DNA of 12,829 nucleotides, taken from assembly GCA_018991295.1 (NCBI GenBank), contig JAGKSZ010000120.1:1-12829 (forward strand), read 5' to 3'. The position numbers were made by a program, and so were the translations under genes. Shown piece after piece: positions 1-6,036 of this stretch (position 1 is its first letter; each line of letters opens with the position of its first letter). The notes under the pieces are model-generated. The model was not told the origin of the DNA and searched no databases. It saw only the letters and a list, made by a program, of their open reading frames with translations. Source of the DNA: Porphyrobacter sp. GTDB taxonomy: Bacteria > Pseudomonadota > Alphaproteobacteria > Sphingomonadales > Sphingomonadaceae.

Positions 1-1345
1 CCGGCCCGCTGCGTTCGTGGCGCTCGATATCTTCAGGCGGCAGCGGCAGCGGCGTGCCTGCCAGCGCGGCGGCCAGCCGGTCACGGTCAAGCGCGCCTTC
101 CCACCGCGCCACGATTATCGTCGCCACCGCATTGCCGATGAAATTGGTGAGCGCGCGGCATTCGGACATGAAGCGATCAATCCCGAGGATCAGCGCCATC
201 CCCGCCACCGGCACGCCGGGCACCACCGAAAGCGTGGCGGCAAGGATCACGAAGCCCGATCCCGTTACGCCCGCTGCGCCCTTGGAACTGATCATCGCGA
301 CCAGCACCAGCGTCAGCTGTTCCGCGATCGAAAGCTCCACCCCCACGGCCTGCGCGATGAACAGCGCGGCCAGTGTCATGTAGATATTGGTGCCATCAAG
401 GTTGAAGGAATAGCCCGTCGGCACGACCAGCCCGACCACCGCCTTGCGGCAGCCTGCGGCCTCCATCTTCTCCATCAGGCTCGGCAGCGCGGCCTCTGAT
501 GAGGAGGTGCCCAGCACCAGCAGCAGTTCCTCGCGCAGGTAGCGGATCAGCGCGAAGATCGAAAAGCCGCCCGCCCAGCCGACCAGCCCCAGCACCACCA
601 GCACGAACAGGAGCGAGGTGAGGTAGAAGGTCGCCACCAACGCGGCGAGGTTGGCAAGGCTGCCGATGCCGAATTCCCCGATGGTGAAGGCCATTGCCCC
701 GAAGGCGCCGATAGGCGCCAGCTTCATCAGCATGTGCACCAGCTTGAACACCACCTGCCCGAACGAGGCGAGGACATCGGTGACAAGATCGCTCGCCGGG
801 CGGGTCGCGGCGATGGCAACGCCTGCAAGAATCGCGACCAGCAGCACCTGCAGGATCTGGCCGTCCGTCACCGCGCTGAACAGCGTGTCGGGGATGATGC
901 CAAGAAGGAAACCGGTGATGGTCGTCGCCTCGGCCTTGTCGGCATAATCCGCGACCGCAGCAGTATCGAGCGTGGCCGGATCGATGTTCAGCCCCTCGCC
1001 CGGGCGCACCACATTGGCCACCACCAGCCCGATAATCAGCGCCAGCGTCGAGAAGGTGAGGAAATAGGCGAAGGCCTTGCCGGCCACGCTGCCAACCGCC
1101 TTCAGATCGCGCATCCCGGCAATCCCGGTGGCAACCGTCACGAAGATCACCGGCGCGATGATCATCTTCACAAGCTTGATGAAGCCATCGCCCAGAGGCT
1201 TCAGCGCAGCGCCGAATTCAGGGGCGAAGTGGCCTACCGCAGCGCCGAGCGCAATTGCGGTGAGCACCTGCACATAAAGCAGGCGGTACAACGGCTTGCG
1301 CACAGGCGGCGTGGTCGCTGGTGTGATGACGCTGTGCGAACCCAT
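1..1345 (-). CDS. dctA: DctA-type C4-dicarboxylate/H+ (Na+) symporter, 3' end cut by window
   Basis: Inner-membrane secondary transporter of the dicarboxylate/amino acid:cation symporter (DAACS) family. DctA members import succinate, fumarate and malate with protons. Reading the minus strand from the ATG at 1345-1343 gives 448 codons without a stop up to the edge. Family members run about 430-450 residues, so only the extreme C-terminus is missing. Visible signatures are the serine-rich hairpin motif GTSSSEAALPSLMEKM (about residues 279-294), GYSFNLDGTNIYMT (311-324), SSKGAAGVTGSGF (353-365) and the substrate/cation-binding helix IDRFMSECRALTNFIGN (389-405). The PTGYSFNLDGT and DRFMSECRALTN forms favour DctA over glutamate carriers (GltP/GltT). 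The start is supported by GGGGAGAG about 9 bases upstream on the minus strand. The gene diverges from prs across a 627-base gap carrying two palindromes. Family assignment is firm; the exact substrate is inferred. Confidence 0.93.
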   Translation of the reverse strand, partial: MGSHSVITPATTPPVRKPLYRLLYVQVLTAIALGAAVGHFAPEFGAALKPLGDGFIKLVKMIIAPVIFVTVATGIAGMRDLKAVGSVAGKAFAYFLTFSTLALIIGLVVANVVRPGEGLNIDPATLDTAAVADYADKAEATTITGFLLGIIPDTLFSAVTDGQILQVLLVAILAGVAIAATRPASDLVTDVLASFGQVVFKLVHMLMKLAPIGAFGAMAFTIGEFGIGSLANLAALVATFYLTSLLFVLVVLGLVGWAGGFSIFALIRYLREELLLVLGTSSSEAALPSLMEKMEAAGCRKAVVGLVVPTGYSFNLDGTNIYMTLAALFIAQAVGVELSIAEQLTLVLVAMISSKGAAGVTGSGFVILAATLSVVPGVPVAGMALILGIDRFMSECRALTNFIGNAVATIIVARWEGALDRDRLAAALAGTPLPLPPEDIERHERSGP

Positions 1346-1972
1346 CGCTCGCCGCTCTCCCCGATGCGCCGAAGCGCGTTTCTCCCATCCCCAGCATCAG
1401 CCGGAGAGGCCAGCGTCACAACGACATTCGCATTTTCGATAATATATTTGTTTTACAGCTTTTTAGCCTGTGCGACGCGCCGTTCTGTGCGAATATCCGC
1501 ACAAATTAATCTCTGCGTGTGCGGAATCCCGCACGATTGCAAAACAGACCAAGCCGAATTGACGCAGTCCGAGCGTCAGGCGGTCTCGGCCCTCCAATTC
1601 AGCCATGAAAGACGTGGAACAGCAGAAGGAAATGCCACCCGCTGGTCAGGCAAACCGGAAGAGATCAGAACTGGGCCTGCAACATAGCCCATAAAGGCAG
1701 CCTTCTGATCCCAAGCGCTTGCGTTTGTAAGCAGGGCCAAAACTAAGGTAAATAATGGACGGCAGAGCGCGACTGGGGACCTGCCGGCAAAATACCTGCC
1801 ATTCCGCTTCCCACCCAGCTCCTGTCATTCCGGCTGCGATAGCGTTCGCCCGATACCGGCCAGCGCCCTCGCCGCCTCCCCCTTGCCGTCGACAACCACG
1901 AGACCATGCGTTGCAATTCCATGACGCATCGCTAGGCGGGGCGCATCACCTGCCTTCGGGGATTCGCGCGTC
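1346..1972. other. Intergenic region between divergent dctA and prs
   Basis: This 627-base stretch has no ORF with convincing coding character. The part next to dctA (about 1436-1560) is clearly AT-richer than the rest and holds two palindromes and an AT run (1438-1465) that could serve as the dctA promoter. The middle (1560-1750) shows nothing I can name. Around 1780-1810 lies a short motif, ACCTGCCGGCAAAATACC, resembling one at 4321-4340 upstream of the GT87 gene, which may be a shared repeat. The last 100 bases lead into prs. I see no strong sigma-70 promoter for prs. A weak ribosome-binding sequence (CGGGGA) lies about 10 bases before its ATG. Confidence 0.6.
1487..1534 (-). promoter_or_regulatory. 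Pair of 16-bp palindromic operator-like sites upstream of dctA
   Basis: Two near-identical inverted repeats are seen directly: GTGCGAATATCCGCAC at 1487-1502 (arms perfect except one internal pair) and GTGCGGAATCCCGCAC at 1519-1534 (6-bp perfect arms). Their centres are 32 bp apart, three helical turns, so both would face the same side of the DNA. They lie 142-189 bases upstream of the dctA start. A TATATT hexamer on the minus strand (1446-1441) would put the site centres near -60 and -92, typical of an activator, but no good -35 accompanies it. Rhizobial dctA is known to have tandem binding sites for the response regulator DctD. Equating these with DctD sites is inference, and no sigma-54 GG-N10-GC promoter element is present between them and dctA. 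Confidence 0.6.
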
Positions 1973-2908
1973 ATGAAGATCATGTCCGGCAATTCGAACC
2001 TGCCGCTTGCCCGGGCCATTGCGGCCTATCTCGAAATCCCGCTTACCGATGCCAGCGTGCGGCGGTTCTCGGATGAAGAAGTCTTCGTCGAAATCCACGA
2101 AAACGTGCGCGGCGAAGACGTGTTCGTTGTCCAGCCGACCAACTTCCCGGCGAACGACAACCTGATGGAACTGCTGATCTGCATCGATGCGCTGCGCCGC
2201 GCGTCGGCCAAGCGGATCACGGCGGTGGTGCCCTATTTCGGCTATGCCCGGCAGGACCGCAAGCCCGGCCCGCGCACGCCGATCTCGGCCAAGCTGGTGG
2301 CGAACCTGATCACTGAGGCAGGGGCTGACCGGATGCTGGCGGTGGACCTGCACGCCGGGCAGATCCAGGGCTTCTTCGATATCCCGACCGACAATCTTTA
2401 TGCAGCCCCCGTCATGGCCGCCGATATTCAGGCGCGTTATGGCGATCAGCAGCTGATGGTGGTCTCGCCCGACGTCGGCGGCGTGGTGCGCGCCCGTGCG
2501 CTGGCGAAGCGGCTCGACAACGCCCCGCTCGCCATCGTCGACAAGCGCCGCGATCGCCCGGGCGAATCGGAGGTGATGAACATCATCGGTGACGTGTCCG
2601 GGCGGCACTGCATCCTGATCGATGACATCGTCGATTCAGGCGGCACCCTGTGCAACGCGGCCGAGGCGCTGCTGGAAGGCGGGGCCAAGTCGGTCGCGGC
2701 GTACATCACCCACGGCGTCCTTTCGGGCGGGGCGGTGGCGCGGATCAACGGGTCGAGCCTCAAGGAGCTGGTTATCACCGATTCGATCCGGCCCACCGAA
2801 GCCGCCGAAGCGAGCGACCGCATCCGCATCCTGCCCATCGCGCCGCTGGTGGGCGAGGCGATCCGCCGGATTGCGGATGAAAGCTCGGTTTCGAGCCTGT
2901 TTGACTAA
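1973..2908 (+). CDS. prs: Ribose-phosphate pyrophosphokinase (PRPP synthetase)
   Basis: Cytosolic enzyme that transfers pyrophosphate from ATP to ribose 5-phosphate to make PRPP, the precursor of purines, pyrimidines, NAD, histidine and tryptophan. The 311 residues match the usual length of class I enzymes. Visible features are the N-terminal GNSNLPLARAIA (6-17), the FSDEE motif (32-36), the ATP-site RQDRK (93-97), the catalytic-histidine motif AVDLHAGQIQGFF (123-135, His127), the flexible catalytic loop with KRRDRPG (191-197), and the PRPP-binding loop ILIDDIVDSGGT (214-225). The start at 1973 gives the expected N-terminus; a second in-frame ATG at 1982 would remove three residues. It leads a same-strand cluster with a small unknown gene and a HisN-type phosphatase, separated from them by an inverted repeat. 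Confidence 0.98.
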   Translation: MKIMSGNSNLPLARAIAAYLEIPLTDASVRRFSDEEVFVEIHENVRGEDVFVVQPTNFPANDNLMELLICIDALRRASAKRITAVVPYFGYARQDRKPGPRTPISAKLVANLITEAGADRMLAVDLHAGQIQGFFDIPTDNLYAAPVMAADIQARYGDQQLMVVSPDVGGVVRARALAKRLDNAPLAIVDKRRDRPGESEVMNIIGDVSGRHCILIDDIVDSGGTLCNAAEALLEGGAKSVAAYITHGVLSGGAVARINGSSLKELVITDSIRPTEAAEASDRIRILPIAPLVGEAIRRIADESSVSSLFD

Positions 2909-2914
2909 CGTATC

Positions 2915-2981
2915 CCCGTTCGTGTCGAGCGCAGTCGAGACACGCGGCAGAGGCCTCTCGACTGCGCTCGAGGCGAACGGG
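2915..2981. repeat. Imperfect inverted repeat (REP-like) after prs
   Basis: A long hairpin is seen directly: CCCGTTCG (2915-2922) pairs with CGAACGGG (2974-2981), then after two non-Watson-Crick positions TCGAGCGCAGTCGAGA (2925-2940) pairs perfectly with its complement at 2956-2971, closing a 15-base loop. The first arm alone also folds (GTGTC with GACAC). There is no T-tract, so it is not a standard intrinsic terminator, but it starts 6 bases after the prs stop and could stabilise the prs message or attenuate read-through. It resembles dispersed elements I associate with sphingomonad genomes. The repeat at 12799 begins with the same CCCGTTCGTG. Copy number is untested. Confidence 0.8.
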
Positions 2982-2986
2982 ATGTG

Positions 2987-3334
2987 ATGTTTGACCCTGT
3001 CGAAGTCCGCGCCCTCCTGATCGACGCGGCCCGAGCGCGCCAGACCTTCACCTACGGGGCGCTGCTCGGCATCCTCGGCCACGCCTTCACCCGTCCGCTG
3101 ATGCGGCAATTGTGCAAGGTGCTCGACCGGATTGATGATGACGGGCGCGCTTGCGGCGAACCGGGCCTTGCGGTGCTGGTGGTGCGCCAGTCCGATGGTC
3201 TGCCGGGGCAGGGCTGGTTCGTCAGCCGCACCGGCATCCACGCAGATCTCCCCTTGGAGTGGGAGGGGGCAGAGGCGCTGCGCTACACCAAGGCTCGACA
3301 GCGCGAAGCCTTCGATTATTGGGCACAAGCATGA
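2987..3334 (+). CDS. Small uncharacterised protein between prs and hisN
   Basis: A 115-residue protein I cannot assign to a named family. It has an N-terminal helix (VEVRALLIDAARARQTFTYG), a central segment around RPLMRQLCKVLDRID, then a strand-like LAVLVVRQSDGLPGQGWF, and an acidic/aromatic C-terminus ending EAFDYWAQA. The layout (a 'YG..L' helix, then 'L..VL..I', then 'VV....G.PG.GWF') recalls small winged-helix-like hypothetical proteins, but this is only an impression. It lacks a signal peptide and membrane segments. The start is uncertain: a GTG at 2984 precedes the ATG at 2987, and the only ribosome-binding candidates (GAGG at 2970-2973, CGGGA just before the start) lie in or at the edge of the right arm of the inverted repeat. 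Its stop overlaps the next start by ATGA, so it is probably co-translated with the phosphatase gene, which supports it being real. Confidence 0.8.
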   Translation: MFDPVEVRALLIDAARARQTFTYGALLGILGHAFTRPLMRQLCKVLDRIDDDGRACGEPGLAVLVVRQSDGLPGQGWFVSRTGIHADLPLEWEGAEALRYTKARQREAFDYWAQA

Positions 3335-4101
3335 CCGACAAAGACCTCGCCCTCGCCTTGGCGCTTGCCGATGCGGCAGGCTCCGCCATTCGTCCGCTGT
3401 TCCGGGGCCAGTGGAGCCATGAGCGCAAAAGCGACCGCAGCTTCGTCACCGAAGCCGACCGCGCCGCCGAGGCTGCGATGCGTAAGCTGATCGAGGATAC
3501 CTTCCCCGCCGACGGGATCATCGGCGAGGAATACGGCACCCGCAACGAAGGCGCGGGCCGCCAGTGGGTGCTCGATCCGATCGACGGCACCACCAGCTTC
3601 ATCGCCGGGCGCCCGATCTTCGGCACGCTGATCGCGCTGCTGCAGGATGGCTGGCCGGTGCTGGGCATCATCGATCAGGCCGTTAGCGGTGAACGCTGGG
3701 TGGGCCGCATCGGCCAGCCGACCCTGTTCAATGGCAAGCCCGCTGCTTGCCGGCCTCTGAAGGAACTGTCGGACGCGGTGCTCGCCACCACCAGCCCGCA
3801 CCTTTTCACCAACGAGGAGGCCGACGCCTTCATGAGCGTGGCCAAGCAGGTGGCCGAAAAGAAGATCGTGTTCGGCGGGGACTGCTACAACTACGGACTG
3901 GTCGCTTCAGGCCATATCGACGTGGTGATCGAGGCAGGCCTCAAGCTTTATGATTACGCCGCGCTGGTGCCGGTGGTGGAGGGCGCAGGCGGGATGATGG
4001 CGGACTGGCAGGGCAACCCGCTCGATGCAGGCTCCGATGGCACCGTTATCGCGCTGGGCGATCCGGCGCGGCTGGAGGATGTGCTGGAGGCGATGGGGTA
4101 A
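3331..4101 (+). CDS. hisN: HisN-type histidinol-phosphatase, inositol monophosphatase family
   Basis: Mg2+-dependent phosphatase of the inositol monophosphatase superfamily, 256 residues (usual about 255-270). Metal and catalytic residues are visible: GEEYG (Glu66/Glu67), DPIDGTTSF (Asp82, Asp85, with Gly86-Thr87-Thr88), and the C-terminal LYDYAALVPVVEGAGG (Asp208). HisN-type members usually read 'YD.AAL.P.VEGAGG' where generic inositol phosphatases read 'WD.AAG', and the upstream GGDCYNYGLVASGHIDVVIE also fits the histidinol-phosphatase branch. The likely reaction is therefore histidinol phosphate to histidinol plus phosphate in histidine synthesis. A broader-specificity phosphatase (inositol phosphate, CysQ-like) is not excluded. 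The ATG at 3331 overlaps the preceding stop as ATGA. An in-frame extension upstream to 3151 merely reads through the previous gene in another frame and is rejected. Pairing with prs makes metabolic sense because PRPP starts the histidine pathway. Confidence 0.88.
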   Translation: MTDKDLALALALADAAGSAIRPLFRGQWSHERKSDRSFVTEADRAAEAAMRKLIEDTFPADGIIGEEYGTRNEGAGRQWVLDPIDGTTSFIAGRPIFGTLIALLQDGWPVLGIIDQAVSGERWVGRIGQPTLFNGKPAACRPLKELSDAVLATTSPHLFTNEEADAFMSVAKQVAEKKIVFGGDCYNYGLVASGHIDVVIEAGLKLYDYAALVPVVEGAGGMMADWQGNPLDAGSDGTVIALGDPARLEDVLEAMG

Positions 4102-4178
4102 GGACAAGGGCCGCTTTCGAGCCTGCCGCGCCAAAAGCTGTCATTCTGAAAGCGACCCCATTGCCGACGTTGAGCATT

Positions 4179-4254
4179 CCCACCCCCAGCCCCTCCCGCA
4201 AGCGGGAGGGGAGCGAGACTTGGCGGCTTTGCCGCCTAGTCGCAGCGGGGTGGG
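4179..4254. repeat. Cloverleaf-like repeat: outer stem enclosing two hairpins
   Basis: Three nested complementarities are seen directly. The outer stem is CCCACCCC (4179-4186) with GGGGTGGG (4247-4254). Inside it, CCCCTCCCG (4190-4198) pairs with CGGGAGGGG (4203-4211) around a CAAG loop. A second hairpin pairs GGCGGC (4222-4227) with GCCGCC (4231-4236) around TTT, extended by GACT (4217-4220) with AGTC (4238-4241). Together they could form a three-way junction in RNA or single-stranded DNA. It lies 78 bases after hisN, has no T-tract, and is probably a dispersed intergenic element and not a terminator. The CCCCTCCCGCAAGCGGGAGGGG-type core (4190-4211) is one I associate with sphingomonad genomes (from memory, unverified). 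Confidence 0.75.
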
Positions 4255-4340
4255 CCTCGCGCCCATGCGGCAACTTCCCACCCACCGCCAGTCATCCGCT
4301 GCGACAACGCCGCATGGCGAAACCTGTCGCCAAAACACGG

Positions 4341-4355
4341 TTAGCCATTCCTTAA
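4341..4355 (+). promoter_or_regulatory. CtrA-like binding box upstream of GT87 gene
   Basis: The sequence TTAGCCATTCCTTAA matches the alphaproteobacterial CtrA consensus TTAA-N7-TTAA with one substitution (TTAG in the first half) and exact 7-base spacing. It includes the CCAT that often follows the first half-site. It lies 49 bases before the likely ATG at 4405, a sensible place for a regulator overlapping a promoter. A hairpin-forming GGCGA..TCGCC sits just upstream (4317-4330). CtrA is the conserved cell-cycle/motility response regulator of this class. Binding here is inference from a single motif. Confidence 0.4.
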
Positions 4356-4404
4356 AGCCCGCACGTCTACACCGCCCCGGGTGATCACAGGGGACCGACA
4401 GGCG

Positions 4405-5604
4405 ATGCAGGCCTTTTTTGCCGAGGCACTCTGGCTCAACGCTGCCCGCGTGCGCGCCTATGCCGCGATGCTGGCGCTCGCGCTCCTTGCGATGCTGGTC
4501 GTCAATTTCCTCAAGGTGCCGCAGACCGGCTCGGATTTTCAGGCCTTCTGGAGCGCCGCGCACATTCTGGCCGACCGCGGCCCGGTCGCGGTGTTCGATC
4601 TCGATCTGCAAGAGCAGGTGCAGGCGGAGGCAGGTTTTGGCGAGATGATCGCCTATGTGAACCCGCCGCCGTTTCTGCTGACGATCTTCTGGCTGGGGGT
4701 GCTGCCCTTTGGGGCTGCGTGGATTGCGTGGACGGGGGCGACTTTCGCGGTCTGGTTCGGCGCGATGCACCGCGCCTATCGCGGCGATCTCACCCTGCCG
4801 CTGCTTGCCTTTCCCGCCTCCTATCTTGCCGCCGCGCACGCGCAGAACGGCTTTCTGACCGGCGCGTTGCTGGCAGGCGCGGTGCTGGCGCTGCGGCGCT
4901 CGCCGTGGCTGTGCGGCATCCTGCTGGGGATGCTGATCATTAAGCCGCACCTCGCGCTGCTCGCCCCCTTCTGGCTGCTCGCACGCGGGGAATGGAAGGC
5001 GATTGCAGGCGGCGTTATCGGGGCGGCGGGGATGATTGCGCTCAGCCTTGTGTTCTACGGTCCGCAAAGCTGGCTCGCCTATCCGCAGGCCTTCGAGGTC
5101 AGCCGCCAACTGATGGCGCAGGGGCCGGGGCTGTTCTGGCTGCGGATGACCACGCCCTATGCGATGCTGCGATACTGGGCGACGCCTGAAGCGGCGATGG
5201 TGGTGCAGGGGGCGATCACGCTGGCGCTGCTGGCGATCACGATGATCTTTGCCCGCCGCACCCGCGATGGGCAAGCAAGCGGCGCGCTGATGCTGGCGGC
5301 GACTGCTGTCGCCTCGCCTTATCTGTTCTCCTATGATCTGCCGTTTCTGGCGGTGCCGGTGTTCTGGCTGATCATGGATGGCCGCGCGCGCGGCTGGCGG
5401 CCTTACGAGAAGCTGCTGGTGGCGGGCCTTTACCTTTCCCCGCTGGCGACCCGCGCTGCGGCATTGCCGCTGGAGATCAACCTGATGCCGCTGCCTGCGC
5501 TGGCGATGGTGGCGCTGATCTGGAACCGCGGGTTGACCCAAGGCGCGCAGGTGCCGGGCGATTGGCGGCCCAAGTCTCTTGCCTTTGGCGGCCTTCCCGC
5601 CTAA
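4405..5604 (+). CDS. GT87/DUF2029 family polytopic membrane glycosyltransferase-like protein
   Basis: A 399-residue, very hydrophobic protein with roughly nine to ten membrane helices (first at about 17-36, then 90-120, 132-165, 168-192, 200-218, 265-283, 293-325 and 337-375). The N-terminal loop after the first helix reads TGSDFQAFWSAAHILADRGP (41-60) followed by AYVNPPPF (83-90). This 'D-F-x-x-F/Y ... G-P-V ... Y-x-N/Y-P-P' pattern is the signature of GT87/DUF2029 GT-C enzymes, and Asp44 is the likely catalytic acidic residue. Further matches are HAQNGFLTGALLAG (145-158) and LIIKPHLALLAPFWLLARG (177-195). Known GT87 members use polyprenyl-phosphate mannose for cell-envelope glycans; substrate and role here are unknown. 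I chose the ATG at 4405 because AGGGGA sits 10 bases upstream; a GTG at 4381 is possible but lies before that site. Confidence 0.85.
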   Translation: MQAFFAEALWLNAARVRAYAAMLALALLAMLVVNFLKVPQTGSDFQAFWSAAHILADRGPVAVFDLDLQEQVQAEAGFGEMIAYVNPPPFLLTIFWLGVLPFGAAWIAWTGATFAVWFGAMHRAYRGDLTLPLLAFPASYLAAAHAQNGFLTGALLAGAVLALRRSPWLCGILLGMLIIKPHLALLAPFWLLARGEWKAIAGGVIGAAGMIALSLVFYGPQSWLAYPQAFEVSRQLMAQGPGLFWLRMTTPYAMLRYWATPEAAMVVQGAITLALLAITMIFARRTRDGQASGALMLAATAVASPYLFSYDLPFLAVPVFWLIMDGRARGWRPYEKLLVAGLYLSPLATRAAALPLEINLMPLPALAMVALIWNRGLTQGAQVPGDWRPKSLAFGGLPA

Positions 5605-5696
5605 GCGCGCGCACTTCACTGACACGAATCAATCAGCCAGCCTGGCGACAAGGGCTGCCATGGCCGGTTCCGACGTGTCTCTAACAGGAGATGAAA

Positions 5697-5900
5697 ATGC
5701 CCAAGCTCAAGACCAAGAGCGGTGTGAAGAAGCGCTTCAAGATCACCGCCACCGGCAAGGTCAAGCACGGCGTCGCTGGCAAGCGTCACCGCCTGATCAG
5801 CCACAACGCCAAGTATATCCGCACCAACCGCGGCACCTCGGTCCTGTCGGCCAATGATACGCCGACGATCAAGAAGTGGGCGCCCTACGGGCTGGATTGA
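5697..5900 (+). CDS. rpmI: 50S ribosomal protein L35
   Basis: A 67-residue, highly basic protein with the L35 signature MPKLKTKSGVKKRFKITATG at the N-terminus, followed by KRHRLISHNAK and the C-terminal KKWAPYG. Length matches the family (about 64-67). It is part of the large ribosomal subunit near the exit-tunnel side. The start at 5697 leaves the canonical AGGAG (5686-5690) six bases upstream. The in-frame ATG at 5691 directly abuts the Shine-Dalgarno and is not usable. It is followed by rplT 136 bases downstream, as in most bacteria. The usual upstream partner infC (initiation factor IF3) is absent, its place being taken by the GT87 gene. Confidence 0.98.
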   Translation: MPKLKTKSGVKKRFKITATGKVKHGVAGKRHRLISHNAKYIRTNRGTSVLSANDTPTIKKWAPYGLD

Positions 5901-6036
5901 TCTGAGGGGCTAGAGCCAGCGCGGCTCGTCACCAGCATCGTGAGCAAGGGGCGGGGGCACCGTCCTCAAGCAGCGAAGCGGTAGGACGACAAGGACGCCT
6001 GGCTCGGCACCCTGAACGAAGAAAAGGATATACAAT
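5901..6036 (+). promoter_or_regulatory. Structured rpmI-rplT intercistronic leader (possible L20 autoregulation site)
   Basis: A 136-base gap between two co-directional ribosomal genes is long for such a pair and can fold. GAGCC (5913-5917) pairs with GGCTC (5923-5927). CGTCCT (5961-5966) can pair with either of two copies of AGGACG, at 5983-5988 or 5992-5997, giving mutually exclusive hairpins. rplT translation begins after AAGGAT (6024-6029), a modest ribosome-binding site. L20 is known to repress its own operon by binding leader RNA in E. coli and Bacillus. That this gap serves the same purpose is inference, and I cannot show similarity to known L20 sites. Confidence 0.35.

Noticed and set aside
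1346..1486. Sigma-54 promoter for dctA, expected by analogy with rhizobia
   Set aside because: I checked each GG on the minus strand between the palindromes and the start codon; none has GC 10 bases later.
734..1687. 317-codon plus-strand frame opposite dctA and into the intergenic region
   Set aside because: It runs antisense through the clear DctA frame, is rich in Arg/His, and would bury the palindromic operator pair in coding sequence.
1605..1694. 29-codon micro-ORF (MKDVEQQKEMPPAG...)
   Set aside because: No Shine-Dalgarno precedes it and nothing distinguishes it from chance.
1825..1974. 49-codon minus-strand frame divergent from prs (MTRESPKAGDAPRL...)
   Set aside because: The product looks mildly protein-like (LVVVDGKGEAARALAG), but there is no ribosome-binding site, the start overlaps the prs start, and no family is recognisable. 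Worth a homology search but not callable.
1755..1976. 73-codon plus-strand frame ending in an ATGA overlap with prs
   Set aside because: The overlap and a weak AAGGT upstream looked suggestive, but the product is Pro/Arg/His-rich low complexity with no domain-like pattern. Probably chance.
4141..5625. 494-codon open frame on the minus strand opposite the GT87 gene
   Set aside because: The translation is dominated by Arg, Gln, Pro and His with no recognisable domain. It is an antisense shadow of a GC-rich gene whose plus-strand frame shows clear GT87 motifs.
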